Assembly (NCBI GenBank): GCA_011800805.1
Contig: MPNW01000152.1
Span: 417,706-481,705, forward strand
From: Hirudo medicinalis
Lineage: Eukaryota; Annelida; Clitellata; Hirudinida; Hirudinidae
DNA length: 64,000 nt
Direction: 5' to 3'
Shown: positions 1 through 12,420 of the stretch, piece after piece
Layout of the letters: every line of letters starts with the position of its first letter
Numbering within the stretch: position 1 is the stretch's first letter
The notes under the pieces: generated by a model
Database searches by the model: none
The model's input: the letters and a program-made list of their open reading frames with translations, nothing else
Told to the model about the DNA's origin: nothing
Translations under genes and position numbers: made by a program

Positions 1-3000
1 AAATCTTGTTCCATGGGCGTTGGTGGCTGCGCATTGATACATGCCGGCATCCTTGAACTGAACCTTCGATATGGTCAGTCGGTTGCCGTTGACCTGGTAG
101 CGGGTCCTCATATCTGGGGGCAAGTTTGTCGGGTCGAGCGAAGTCGAATTTACGAACCAGCTGTAGGTTACTGCTGGTAATCCGCTGGCCTTGCACTGCC
201 AAACCAAATCGGAGTTTAGGTCCAGGTGCTCGTCCGAGAGGGGAATCGTGAAGTACGGAGCAGCTGAAGAGATAAAATGAAGTCGAAAACGTTTCTTTCA
301 ACTGGAATTCAATTTCATTTTTCGGTTCACCTTCAACAGCAAGAGGAATACTGCCGTTGGTGAATTTTCCAAGCTGCCTCACAACAGTGCATGTATATTT
401 CCCTGCATGTCCCAACTGGATGTTAGGGATTGTCATAACCCTGTTGAAATCACTGAATGTTGCAGATTTTGGCATTGGCTTGCCATCGGTTCTAGTCCAA
501 GAATATTGCATTTCTCTGTCAGAGCTGATGAGGCAAAAATATTTGTGAGCATTATAATATTATATTTATAATAATGCATATTGGTCAATTGTGACTGATA
601 TCTTGTTATCATACAATTATTCCTGTATACCTAAAATGTTTTGCTGAAAATTATTTTAAAAAATATCATGAAACTCAAACTCGATAACACTCACGTTCCA
701 AATGCAATGCATTCGACTCTCACATCATCTCCGACCAAAGGACTGTTGGGAAAAGATTTCGGAAAACCATTCACGATGATCGGTTCTTGTTCGCTTCCGA
801 CTGGGATGATAATTAAAGAGAGGATTAAATTACATTTTGCTAATTATTTATTTAAAAAGAATTTACTCAATGAAACCTGCTTCGAGGACAATGAGAGGGA
901 TTGGCATGCTTGATTTTCCTTCTTTTGTGGTGAAAGGAGTTGAAACAAAGCAAGTGTAATTTCCTTGGTCTTCCTTTGTCACCTTCTGAAAGTACAACTT
1001 GCCATCGCTGGAGACGAATGTATACCATTTGACATGAGTTCTTATCCAGTTTTGAGGATTGTCCTTGTACCAACTGTATACTAGGGCTGTAAACATATTT
1101 TTGAGATTTCTCACAAACATTGTTAAATTAATAAATATTTGTGATTAAAATAATTTATTATAGTTATTTTTTTTTATTAAAAATAAAAATGGAACTTGTA
1201 TAAACAAACTGGCATAGTTGGTCTTTGGTGGCATGCACTCTAATCCAATACCAGTGAAGGCACTCACCCTTACAGGGTCACGACGAGATTTTGGAAAGTC
1301 GTTCAAATCTACAAATTCCAATTAATCTTGTATTTAAAATTGTCTCGTTAAATGTGATATTGCAACTCACAGTTACTACTCACAGTAAGTGTTCATTAAT
1401 TAAAGTTTTAAAATATCGAACTCAACTAGAATGACTAAATTGCAATCCTAAAAACAAAACAAGATACAAACATCCAAACTTGAGGGACACAGTGTGCTCC
1501 TAATCTTTCCAAAAGGATTTGATGCGATGCAATAATATGCTCCATTGTGTTGATCTTCATTTGGTTCATTGATGGAAAGGATTCCATTGGTGACTGTGAT
1601 CGAGGAATCTGAAAGATTGACAGGTTGTTCCGTAAGGAGTCTTGTAACCATCCAGTTGTACGAAGGACGAGGTCTGGCCGTGACCTTGCAAATCATTTTT
1701 GCAATCCTGGTGATGTTTTTTGTGTTCAAAACTCATTAAATGCTTTAATTGCTTAAAGTATTAAATTGTAAAATTTCAATATAAATACTTGAGGTTAAAC
1801 ATTATAAGGCTTATAATTTTGATTCTTAATAAAGACCAAATAATTTAGTTAAAATAGCAATTGATAGCAAATTAGTAAAACTTAAATAAATGTAATTCCA
1901 ACTTGGAAGAACTTCTGCTATCATAAACAGCATCTTCAGGTTCAGAAACGAAGCTAGGGCCACGATCGAGTTGATCTGGATTGTTTTCATTCGTTCCAAA
2001 ATCTGCCATCGGGAATTGCTTTTATACAATAAATTTTTCATGTGCAAAGATGTGCTACTGCATCGAGGTACGACGATATATTGAGAAGCGAGTACTAGCA
2101 TCTCACGATGGTGCACAATTTATGCAGAGACAAATTAAAGTGAAGTTTACATTATTACAAGTACATTTTTATGTTTTGAAAGCATTTCTCACCAAATCCT
2201 CTTTCCACTGTGACAATTTTGTAGATGAATTGTTTGCTTATTTGGCAGATGAAAGGTCGTCTTGCTCCGATTTCATCAAACATCGACCAACCCCAAGTGA
2301 TCGAGTCTGCAAACAATTAACATTTGTGAACAGGTTTTAATTACTTTTCATTGAATTCTGAATTATTCAGTAATTATGCATAGTTTTTAAAAAGATTTCA
2401 ATTAAATTAACAAAATACTTTTAATTCAAACAATAAATATCTCACCGTCGGAATAATAGACAATCCTGTTTCCTTTGCGAATCCTTGCCTCATTCGAATA
2501 CCAGAAATGTTGTCCTGTCACCTCTGATCCGTCAGATTCCCACATGTACTTCTCTGAAGCTCCACTGGTCGAGGACGTTCTCGTGTCCTTCACTCCATCC
2601 GTGAACCACTCCATGCTGTTTTATTTATGTTTTTCAAACTTTATCAAGTTTTAATCAACAACATTGCCAGTGAACATTATAATTGTTAATTTTCATTATT
2701 CATTGTTGCAGTTATGACAAACTCACTTGTCTTTTGCATTATCAGCCAACCACTGTGCAACAAAGTTGTGTTCTTCACTCGATGTTATCTTTAGCAGAGT
2801 CGATGAATCAATCTGCATATCAATAATTACAATGAGGTCATCAATTAATAATAACCATTAAATATTAGAATTAATATAATGTTCACTACTTAACTAACTT
2901 TAGTTGTATTTATCAACTAGTAAGTAGTATCTCACCGCACAAGTAATTTTAGCCTCGGTTATGAGTGCCGGAAAGAAGACAAAATAATAACAATTCGTAT

Positions 3001-3165
3001 CAAATTCAATCCATGGTCTAGGGCAATCTGCAGGATCATCGGAATGTTATTGTGAAAGCTGCATTTAGAGCATTCTTAATTCAACTCACCAAACGTCCCA
3101 GAAACATATCCTTGGGCGGTGGTAACAAAACAAAATAAAAAGAAAATTAAACGGAAAATTTCCAT
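1..3165 (-). CDS. Cont: Contactin-like adhesion protein (5' part, partial)
   Basis: Twelve exons can be chained in frame on the minus strand: 3165-3090, 3027-2936, 2812-2727, 2615-2446, 2306-2193, 2002-1903, 1706-1480, 1308-1210, 1080-877, 800-695, 524-331 and 263-1, giving 577 residues before the window edge. The start (MEIFRLIFFLF) opens a signal peptide. Residues ~30-180 form a C-type lectin-like domain (CPRPW, ACA, WGW, ICQI). Linker RGPSFVSEPEDAVYD follows, then four Ig domains, each with its Cys, Trp and second Cys (YYC, YTC, YTC, YQC). Lectin followed by Ig repeats is the layout of arthropod Contactin, a GPI-anchored septate-junction and neural adhesion protein; the FNIII and GPI parts would lie to the left. 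No QPD/EPN or WND calcium triplet is visible, so sugar binding is doubtful. Gene identity is firm; exon 6 and 7 junctions are by inspection. Confidence 0.9.
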
Positions 3166-4275
3166 TCTTTCGTAATAAATATTTTATAGTATTGTCGACA
3201 TCTAGATAAACAGCTTAATTCAGGTAAACAACACACGATCCGAAATTGGTACCTGATTGCTTTTGGAGACACAGGTGTAATTAATATGTTAGCGCTTTAT
3301 TATTTAAAATTAATATTTTCCGGAGCATTTATAATTAACTTAATATTAAATTGCATAAATTAGTAAAATTAACTAAATGTGTCATCAATTTATTTTTATA
3401 TCTGCAAATTTACATGAGAAGTTTAAAATATTTTGGCTTTCTGAAGATGCTTGTGATTGCGAGCGAAATAAGATTATTCAAATAATTTTGTGAGGTAATA
3501 TTAATTAGATTAAGAAATACCAATAAAAAATTCTATAAAAAAAAAGTCAAAACTCCCATTTATCAGAGGAAAATGTTGACTACAGTAAAATATTGAAGTG
3601 TTGAAAATTGTCCACAAACAAATTCTGTGCCTTTTGTTGAAATGAATATATTAACAGATGTTTAGCTTTTGACCTTATCAAAACGACTTTGTTCACGTGG
3701 AATATTTAAACTGATGTTGTGCAACAAATGTTAATTTGTTAATTGGACATTTAATCAAACAAGTCTATCGTAGGCAACAAACGTTATATATTAATTAATG
3801 TTTGGCACCACCCCCTGCGACAACGCTGGCAGCCATGTTGAAAGCTAGCCAAGAAAACAAGAGTTGGCCCATTGGCTTAATTTTGCTCTTCAAAGTGGCG
3901 TCTGGTCAGGTTATGGAGACTTCTGGAAGTTCTTGAGCAACAGAGTTGAAGGATTGGAACCTGCTTCCCGGAATCTGTGAATGTGACCATCCGCGCAATC
4001 ACCTGTTTGAGATATTACTGAATGAGTTTTATGGTGATAGAATTTATGACACAAGTATTTAGACTTAATTATGATTTCAGTCTTTTCTTAACATTCGAGT
4101 TGATTGTTCGTTTTTTGGCGAAGGGTTGCTCCAATCCATGTTCGTAATAATAATAATAAAAATAGATGTTAATTACAAACAGATTAACACATGTCTGAGG
4201 AATAAATATTCTCAGAGGGGAGTTCACGTTTAGCTTAACATTAATTTACAGGAAAGTAGGCTAAATTAATCTGAA
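3166..4275. other. Intergenic, no gene seen
   Basis: This lies upstream of the Contactin start and should hold its promoter. It is AT-rich with scattered short inverted AT tracts. A slightly GC-richer patch at about 3805-4010 has no open frame I can support. No TATA box in a convincing position was identified. Confidence 0.5.
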
Positions 4276-4280
4276 GGAAT

Positions 4281-4445
4281 AGCGGCCACGAGGCCCCTCT
4301 GTTAAGTCAATTTCATAATGGGGAGGCAAGTAAAAGAGGTCATGATTGTAATATTTCAATATTTTAAAACCCAGGCGGGCCCCACAAAAAATTGCTGGGC
4401 CCTTGGACAATTGTCCCCCTGCCCTCTCCGCTCTCGGTGGCCCTG
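4281..4445. mobile_element. MITE-like repeat, copy 1
   Basis: A roughly 165-bp block shares its core with other copies in this window: a CATGATTGTAATATTT segment, a GGCGGGCCCC segment followed by AAAAAATTGC, then a G-poor right part ending in GGTGGCCCTG. The right end read inward (CAGGGCCACCGAG) resembles the left end (AGCGGCCACGAGG), so it has terminal inverted similarity. Ends that start CAGGG are common in hAT-like elements, but no clean 8-bp target duplication is visible here. It has no coding capacity. Confidence 0.6.
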
Positions 4446-4975
4446 TTAATTTATAGTGGTTTGGGGGACCGATGTCTGTTTTATATACCATTCCAATGAA
4501 TTCCACGTTTTCACATTTCTTCAAAATATGATTTAAAATGGCACCAAATTTTCATTTCTAAAGGAATCATTTTAAAATTAGGTTTGTCGCTGTTTTAAAT
4601 TAGGAAATAAAACAAAAAATTACTTGTTTGCTTTTGTGGTATTAAATGAACAAATGAACAAATCTGATGTTGCCTTTGAACTCGTGTGAAGGAAAAATTA
4701 ACAATCAAAAAATTATTGTTTGAGCGAACACACTTTGAGCATATGAGATATTTGAGACTATTACAATTGTGTGAGTGTTCAGTTTGTCTAACGCTACATT
4801 CAATGCTCATGAAAAGAGACTCCACATTTCCATAATTTTGTGTTGACAACACAGATCGTCCCAATTTATCAAAACTAATTTATTTTTACGAAACAAACAT
4901 TCTTCAAAAAGCTCCTCTAAAACTTAACTTCTATACAACTTACTGGAAACAAACAAATTGAGATTGAGAAATGAG

Positions 4976-7900
4976 TTAAACTCGTTCAAATATGGAAGTC
5001 TCGACGTGAGCAGAGTTGAATCTGGATTCGAAATACGTTGTGGGTGGTGGAGGAGGAACATTACAGGACCTCGAAGACATTCTGGACGTACGAACTTCTC
5101 GGTGAGGAGACTTGTTCTCGCTGAGGTAGGAAAAGGATGCAACTTCGACCATGGAACCATGATCAACTCGCAGATTGGAGTTCTTCGAAAGCGAATTGTC
5201 AGGAGAAATCATTTCTAATCTGAAACCGCATGCTAGCAGAAATGTGAAACTGGCAGACATCTTGCGACGCTTGTGTTGCTTTTTGTTTTGTCTATACTGC
5301 TGTAAGGAAGCTTTCTTTCTGTGCCTCCTTCCAATGGACGAGCCATCGTTGCTTCCATCCAAGGAGAATTGGACTGAACTTGATCTTATTGATCCTTCTC
5401 CACTCGGCAGAGAGAGAATCGAGGTGCAATCCTTCAGCATCATTGAACTACTTGGCCGTTGTATTGAAATGTAAAGGCATCCGACACTAAACGCCCACAC
5501 GATGTTTTGCGGCACTTCTCCAGCGGAACAAGAAGCGGTGATGCGTCCCGATGGCAACTCAACCGCGACGACGTCGTTGGAAAAGGACTGCTGTTCATCT
5601 TCAGTAATCTGAACAGTGTAGGTGTGGCGAGACCTCAGGTCGAAGGTCGTAAGATGAATTTTGTTCTCGCTGTTGATGCCTTAAAAATTTAATTAGGCTT
5701 AGAAAAGAACGTCATCAAATAAAAAATAAATAAATATTATAATAATTTAATTTGTTTTATACATCATGATGTATTGGTATTCAGCTCGTCATTCCAAAAG
5801 ATCTTTTATTAATAAATGGTTTCAAAATTTCTTGTTTAAATACATTACGCTTTGTGATTCGAATTATTTGCAGGATTTATTAGGTGCATTAGTGTACCTT
5901 CTATCCATTTGGCAACGATGACCAGTTCTTCGTCTTTGTGTCCTCGAACTGCCATCGCCAAATCACCTCGATGTGGGTTGAAAATCAAAGGACAACTCTC
6001 AAAAACCTGTCAGATGTGTGGGTTGGTTGAAAAATGAGAAATTCTTGAGAAAGATATTCCAAATTAACCTACTTGAAATGAATTAGCCAAATAATGTTGA
6101 TCAATCGAGTAGGCCAGAGCCACTAGATGTTGATTGTTGTGAAAGAGAGACACCGCAAACAGATTATTCAAGTCGTTCCTAACAATTTCCACTCCAAATG
6201 CCAGTCCAACATCTCGACATTTCAAGCTAAAAACGGTTTCTCTTGCTTAGAAAATATTCCATTTCTGCCTAAATCGAAGTTACCTATGTCTGGCCACCAG
6301 AAAATGATTTTCGTGGTCAAAGTCGGAAAGGGCTTCTTGCCAGTTGATGACACCACTCAGCAGAAACTCCAGGTATTTTGGAAGGCAGATGGATTCGCCT
6401 GGGTTTCGATCCAGAACAAATTGGAAAGGCCGTCTGTTCGAGACTTCAACTTTGTAGTTGAGTGTCATTTTAGGATCTGTGCAGGTGATTTTTGGAATAA
6501 CTATCTGAAAATGAAATATCATTTCATCAATCATGAATCAGCTCCAAATAAGTCATTGAAATTCACCAACATGTTGTCTCCTGTTAACATTGTCACTGGA
6601 TGAAAACATTTTCTTAGACTCTGTCAAGAAATTCTGTCCCAGTGAAATACTGGCCACACCCTGAGAACATCTGTTTAGAGCGACGCTTTGTAGTGGATCA
6701 AAGACTTTGGTTGTCATGAGTCTATACTTGACGAAACATCCGAAACCCTGACACGCGAACACTTGCAATTCAATACCTCGATTCTCTTTTGGGTCAAAGC
6801 GACATTGTCCAAGAAATTGTTGATCTTTCACTCGGAATTTTTTGTCAGGTTGATTGATGACCTGTCCGATGACACCTTTACTCTCAAAGATGAGTTCCTG
6901 TTTGAAAGAATTCAAACCGAGCAGTTTGACGGTGACTTTAAAGTTCTTCTGCTTCGTCCACAATTCTTCAACAGAAAGATTGGTGAATGTTATGTCACAG
7001 GCATCTACTGCATGACCGTCGTATTCTTTGCTTTTGAATGCTACCAGCATGGAATCCATGTTCTCTCCTCTGCAAGGAATCATTTTCACATCTGCAGATC
7101 GGGGAGTTGTGCCATCGACAAAGAACGAGGTATCTTCGATAGGATAAACAGATTTCCAGAACTGATTCGAGACGGCAATAAACGTCATCAACTCGAAACA
7201 CGGAAGGTTTTCGAGGTAATTTATCCCAGCCGTTAGGAATGATTGGACGGTAAACGGCGAAATCGAACCATCCACGTTGAGGAAACGTTTAATATCTTCG
7301 TTGTAGTGGAGTGGCTGGAGCATATGGACCCTCCAAACGAGTTCAACATCACTTGGCAAACACCGAGGTTCCCAATCGTAAGACTGTTTGAGAGTCAACA
7401 GCTGCTTGTATCTCGACTCTGCAGAAAATAGTAAACTTTGATCACGGAAGTGAGGCATGGCTATTCGATGCTTGAAATGCTTCTCTCTTTTTGCCAAATC
7501 TATCAGGTAGTCGAGACGTGTAGCAGTTGGAAGTCTGTATGCCCAGGAATCTTCAGCGTCTTCCAAATCTAATTCAAAAGGTTCGCTCGGAAAAGCCTTA
7601 TGCCACGCTGTGGCAGTTTTAAGTCGGTTTAGCTGAATTTCGCTTTCACTTTTGGAAAAACGGTGAGGCAAAATTCTGCCAAAACGTTGTTTGCAATAGA
7701 TGTAGTAACTGGCAGGTTGTAACATGTGGAGATGCCAAATCCAGTGAACATCGGACGGGGGTTCGAGAAAAACTTCCGAATTATCTGCATCCTGGTGCTG
7801 GTGGAGCAACGTCAACCAAAACCTTTCGTATCTCCTGATTGTTCTCCTCAACAACAACTCGTCATTCTTGCTTATGAATGATTCCCAGGAATCAAAATAT

Positions 7901-8007
7901 TTGAGGTAAACTCGGGTGTAGCTTGTTAGATCCACTCTTAAGGAAGTTCTCACCGGCATTTGTGGGTGACCTTCCAGCCACTCATTCCTCAGGTTCAACT
8001 CCCCCAT
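4976..8007 (-). CDS. Glycine-rich-domain-protein-like (DUF1399) family protein
   Basis: Five exons (8007-6571, 6504-6284, 6241-6073, 6006-5898, 5679-4976) join in frame to 879 codons plus stop. The N-terminal ~270 residues carry two related blocks, WIWHLHMLQPASYY (~res. 88) and LVWRVHMLQPLHYN (~res. 225), each after an acidic or proline-rich stretch. This repeated pattern is the signature of the GRDP-like/DUF1399 family known from plants, fungi and many invertebrates. The middle (res. ~300-650) is beta-rich and C2-like in feel, but I cannot assign it. The C-terminal ~230 residues are low-complexity, with basic runs such as RRHRKKASLQQYRQ and KKQHKRRKMS. The start is the first Met of a long exon. 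An AATAAA lies at 4884-4879 (minus strand), ~92 nt past the stop. Biochemical function is unknown; plant members are linked to stress and development. Confidence 0.85.
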
Positions 8008-9168
8008 ACTTCATCCAACTGTTGCTTTAAATGGGCATAGAAGTCAGATAAAATATACGGCCCAATAACGAACTTTAAGTCTTAAATCGTGCACAATTTA
8101 ATGAGATAAACAAAGAAGCAAATGAAATCATGTTTTGGGCGTAATCCCATTTATCGTCATATCAAGTTGAAAGCAATTTGAATCAATTAGCCACAAGGAA
8201 CCTCTCTCAAATGACTCATAACAAACCAACAAGTTGAATTCAGCCATTCGGGCTTAAATTATAGCAGTCGAAATGAAGCTGATAAGAAATGTTGATTTAC
8301 AGGACGAATTACGCCGAGGGCAAATAATTAATGGCCCCTGAAATAATAGCAACGTTCATTAAAGTTCATGAAACCAACTCACATTGGATCTGCACGCCAG
8401 TGATTATCCGCGATAATTTCTTTAATTTCTCAGAAACAATGCACGGAATTCCAGTGTTTAAACTTGGCGAGAACTCGGAACAAAGTGAATGTTAATCACA
8501 GACGAGAGATTTTAAGTTGTAAATTGTTGTAGGATAAGTTGCTGTTATCACATCACTGTCTTCCAATAAATGCCACTTAATACCACGTAGTTAACTCGGA
8601 TTTGAATTGCGCAAGAAATTAGTCTTATAATTTTAGTCGACTGAATATTCCTAAAATTCGACTTAATCACCCGCTGTTAATTCGAATACTGTCCAGTCCG
8701 AACGAAGCCAAACAAGAAGAATGAAACAAGAGGTAATGAAGAAGCATGCATGAATAATGAATTAAGCTCTTGTTAGGGGAGAGCCACACTGGCCACGTAC
8801 GAATCTTGTGATCAATTGATGTATTCAATTTGACGAATTCTTCGTATGTTGTTGCCTGGTGCTGTTTTGTATGCTGTTGTTGCATGGATATTCTCCCGGT
8901 TGTAGTTCGTTTCGTGGGTCGAAGATATCTCTTGGTGAAATCAGAACCAAGCGACATTCATCGCAAATTATTTTAATGGCGTGTAATTAATTTCGTGTGT
9001 TCGCTGTTTGCTCGACAACAGACGTCAGAAAATTCAAAAGTACGAATTCTATTGTTGTTTGAGTGGCACTCGTGCAATGTATTTTGTGCACCGATACTAA
9101 TTTACACTCGAGAGCTCCACCAACAAACAAGCACGAACATCTTTCATTGATTGAAGCAATCACTTCAA
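8008..9168. other. Upstream region of DUF1399 gene, no supported gene
   Basis: AT-rich sequence. A 96-codon minus-strand frame at 8957-8667 begins MSLGSDFTKRYLRP and is Gln/His-rich in the middle, but it shows no domain, no clear splice context and no signal peptide. I do not call it a gene. Confidence 0.4.
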
Positions 9169-9690
9169 TCAAAAGAATTTTTTCCTCAACACGACATTGG
9201 CTGACTGACACTCTCTGATGAGACAAGTGAGTCTACTCAAGTTGGAGAATTTGCATTTTTGTACGCAATGCTCCACAGGGTCGTTGTAGCGTCGTTTGTC
9301 CTCCACAATTCTCTTCTCTTCCATCCCACCCTCCTTCGAATTGTCCTCGCGTAACTCTTCATCTTGAAATGCTTCGAGAACCTGAAATCTTTTCTGAGAA
9401 TTCCCTTCACGCTCCGCTGAGCGCCAAGCATCAGTCGTTCCTTGACTCCTCAGAAATGAACCATGCGCATCGTTATCCAGAACCTTCGAACTTTGGCCTC
9501 GATGTTCCAAACACCGGAGTTTACAAATGTTCACAGCTTTCTCTTTGAATTTCTGCAGTTCTTCCTTCAAGTTCATCCCGACTAGGAATGCTCCTCGGAA
9601 TAATCGTTGTAAAAGTCTGCAGAATTCACTGCATCGGTGGACGAGGAATTCCTCTTCCAACTGGCATTCGTCGTGTTGGTCCTTGGACCT
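9169..9690 (-). CDS. Unidentified long open exon, possibly a last exon
   Basis: About 173 codons stay open on the minus strand in AT-rich DNA, preceded at 9691-9692 by a good acceptor (tttaatccacag). The peptide begins SKDQHDECQLEEEFLVHR and continues with helical, charged stretches (LQRLFRGAFLVGMNLKEELQ; EELREDNSKEGGMEEKRI) and scattered Cys, ending VVLRKKFF and a stop. The composition looks like a soluble helical protein and unlike repeat translation. I recognise no family and did not find the upstream exon. A pure chance frame of this length is possible but unlikely. Confidence 0.4.
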   Translation of the reverse strand, partial: RSKDQHDECQLEEEFLVHRCSEFCRLLQRLFRGAFLVGMNLKEELQKFKEKAVNICKLRCLEHRGQSSKVLDNDAHGSFLRSQGTTDAWRSAEREGNSQKRFQVLEAFQDEELREDNSKEGGMEEKRIVEDKRRYNDPVEHCVQKCKFSNLSRLTCLIRECQSANVVLRKKFF

Positions 9691-9726
9691 GTGGATTAAA
9701 TAAATCATATTTTGAGATTTTCTCAC

Positions 9727-11020
9727 GATTATCTCTCAAAACAATTAACTTGGGAGGCGCTTGATGTTGACAGGTACTCAACATGTCAAAGGTCAGTTAT
9801 AAGAATGTCTCCCTATTGGACAGAACAATGCAAGTTAACAGCACTATAAGTTAGAGTAATGATAATGATTTAATAGAAACAAAAAGAATTCCAAAACGAA
9901 TTACCGAAAATACAGTTGCCATGACAATAGATTCAACCTTCCAAAGCGTTTTCTTTGTTATGTCACGATATTTAATGAAAAGGAATATGTAAATGGTAGC
10001 AATTGAGTTTCGTAAAAGAGAACCTGAGTGCATCATTTCATAACAATCAAGTTACGCAATCGTTAACCAAGGTTACACTTGGAATCTGAGTTATTGTTGA
10101 TTGTTGACCGAAGGCAAATTTTAAAGTTGCATAAATTTTAATGACAGGCATACATTACTCACCAATGACATTGTAATGAAATAATGGATATTACAGTTTC
10201 GGGATACAACTGGAATTAAGGAAGACGTTTTTTTTTAAATTAGTGAATGAAAGCACAAGACAACATGGTGACATTCATGTGGACAAAATAGGTGTTATTC
10301 AATTACATTGTGCTTCTGTTTAAATGCGTTTAACTGGAGTCTCAAGTCCAAATCATCTTAGTCATGCAACGGACTTTAATAAAATAAATAAATCTACAAC
10401 ATTAATAAACTGCAAACAGTTCATAAAATAGAAACGTCTCGAAACATTTCTAATTCGGATTTTCCTCTCCATAAAAAGGACAAAAACCTACATGTAAAAT
10501 AGACAATGTTCAAAAATTTTACAATTTCCAAGAGCTTATACAGTTATTCATCTTCAGCACAAGGGTGGTCTCCCCATGGAACAAATTCGATAAGTAAACC
10601 GTCCATGCGGATGCAATTGATAAATTTAGGATGGACCAAGTAAATATGGATTTTAAAAGTTAATGGAAAGGAGCGGTTATTACAGACTCCGGTCTTTTAA
10701 ACCAGTATAAATAAATAATTGTTAGGTTGTGTTATTTGAAAAGTGAAAAGAAATAATGATTTATAAATTGAAAGGATACGTAATCCATTAACGGGTGAGT
10801 GTTTAAAAAAGTAAAATATAGATTTTACGTTGTTTTTCATAAAGCGGGAACAATTTTTGAAATTAAACAATAAACAACAATAAATAACAAATTTAATTGC
10901 GTTAATCACAACTCAGAATTCTCAAATGTTTAATTTTAAGACCCAACGAGTGAATTTAACCTCCGGAATTGCATTTTAATTAAATTTCAAAATCGCTTTA
11001 ATAAAACGACTTTATTAAGT
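9727..11020. repeat. Intergenic with SINE-like repeat near 10330-10400
   Basis: No gene seen. On the minus strand the segment 10400-10330 (TTAAAGTCCGTTGCATGACT...) matches the region at 17404-17450, sharing an ATCATCTAG-like block, a (A/C)TGCAA.GGACTT block and an A-rich tail. This indicates two copies of one short dispersed repeat. Confidence 0.4.
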
Positions 11021-11029
11021 TTCAACGTG

Positions 11030-11212
11030 CTAGTTTTTTGAAGAAAGCAAGAACCTCAAACTGCAAAATTCCTCGGTGCAACTTGGAAGTTTGTTCGAAA
11101 TTATTTGCTCCTTCAACGGAACAACATTTGCCTTCATTTTGATAGCCGTTGTGATGTCTTCGCACAAAATCATCGAAACGAGGAGAACGTGAAGAAAAGT
11201 TTTGAAAGACAT
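11030..11212 (-). CDS. Small secreted-type ORF, unidentified
   Basis: A 60-codon frame starts MSFKTFLHVLLVSMILCED, a plausible signal peptide (basic start, hydrophobic core LHVLLVSMILC). It is followed by ~40 residues with two Cys (SCTEEFCS) and a stop. A longer frame with an upstream Met starts at 11269. The plus strand also carries an overlapping open frame at 11105-11344, so coding is uncertain. It could be a small secreted peptide or chance. Confidence 0.22.
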   Translation of the reverse strand: MSFKTFLHVLLVSMILCEDITTAIKMKANVVPLKEQIISNKLPSCTEEFCSLRFLLSSKN

Positions 11213-11718
11213 CGAGATTCGTTCGATGACGAAATTCAAGACCTGAAAGCAACGATTTCCATGTCTCACATCGACACATTGGCGCTTATAAAGATCCAGC
11301 TGAGAAAAGTTTCAACAGAAAAAGAAAATTACGAAGATTGCTGAAATGGATGGGTTTGTGTTTCAAAGAATTTCCAGGTAACAAAATAAAGCCTCATTTC
11401 CAAGCAATGTTTTCATTCTTGGGTATTTTGGGAATGAATTTTATTTATATTTAAGAAATAGTTGGGGCTAGTTTTGGTTGCACGAGTTTTGAATCACTCA
11501 ACATTTTGCCCTGGTACCCCATTTTAACTTCACCTCCCCAAATATGGCTGATTATGATGAGACATTATCATGTATTACAATGCACTGATAAACTTTTTCA
11601 AATGACTCTGTCGATGCTGACTTGAACGAGTAAGCTCTAATAAATTTGTTTTTTAAATTCTACTCGGAAAATAAGCGTTTAATCGAATGCACTAATTTAA
11701 GAAGCCCATAATAAAATT

Positions 11719-11779
11719 ATGATGATGATGATGATAATAATACTACTACTAATAATACTACTACTACTACTACTACTAC

Positions 11780-11832
<53 letters not shown>

Positions 11833-11880
11833 GTAATAGTAATAATAGTAATATTATNATAATAATACTACTACTAATAA

Positions 11881-11975
<95 letters not shown>

Positions 11976-12000
11976 GTAATAGTAATAATAGTAATATTAT
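11719..12000. repeat. TAA/TAC microsatellite with assembly join
   Basis: Imperfect (AAT)n and (ACT)n runs. The order ACT-run, AAT-run, AGTAAT-run occurs twice, before and after the single N at 11858. This looks like two contig ends carrying the same sequence, joined without merging. Poly-Leu, poly-Val and poly-Asn translations here are artefacts. Confidence 0.85.
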
Positions 12001-12007
12001 TAATTTA

Positions 12008-12420
12008 CTAATACTATCTGCGCTGCTGGTTGCCGAGTTAATGAGTCGTTGGGGCACATTGTACAGCACTGTCGCAGTACTGGCGGTCCTCGACATTTGA
12101 GACGTAACTCCTTAGTGAAGATGTTGGCAAGAAAATTGAGTGCAACGGGGTTCATCGCCAGAATTGAACCAAGAATCCCTACTGTTGAAGGAAATGAAGG
12201 ACTTGCCGGGAATCCATCAATGGATGAAGGAAAAACAATCCAGTCTCGGAATCTCAAAAGCAGAAAGGAAACGTCACGGCCCTCATTTTAAACTGGAGAG
12301 GATCCATATCCGAGGAATCGTGGAGATTTTGGAGGAGATTCGTATAAGATATGGCGGACATTCAAGATGAACGCCTTGAAATGCAGAAGACACTAACACT
12401 TTGTTTGATAGACATGAATT
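12008..12420 (+). mobile_element. Fragment of R2/NeSL-like LINE, C-terminal zinc knuckle
   Basis: The plus strand reads CAAGCRVNESLGHIVQHC, a C-x3-C-x7-H-x4-C knuckle, followed by RHLRRNSLVKMLARKL. In R2-type non-LTR retrotransposons a CCHC knuckle with ETLGHI.Q.C and a downstream R.H.N-type segment lies after the reverse transcriptase. The frame continues about 80 codons (12049-12291). A +1-shifted frame (12140-12370) holds IHQWMKEKQSSLGISKAERK, similar to the tail of the LINE at 54.1 kb. The rest of the element is missing, so this is a dead 3' fragment. Confidence 0.65.

Noticed and set aside
1981..2340. 119-codon plus-strand frame
   Set aside because: Antisense shadow of Contactin exons 5 and 6.
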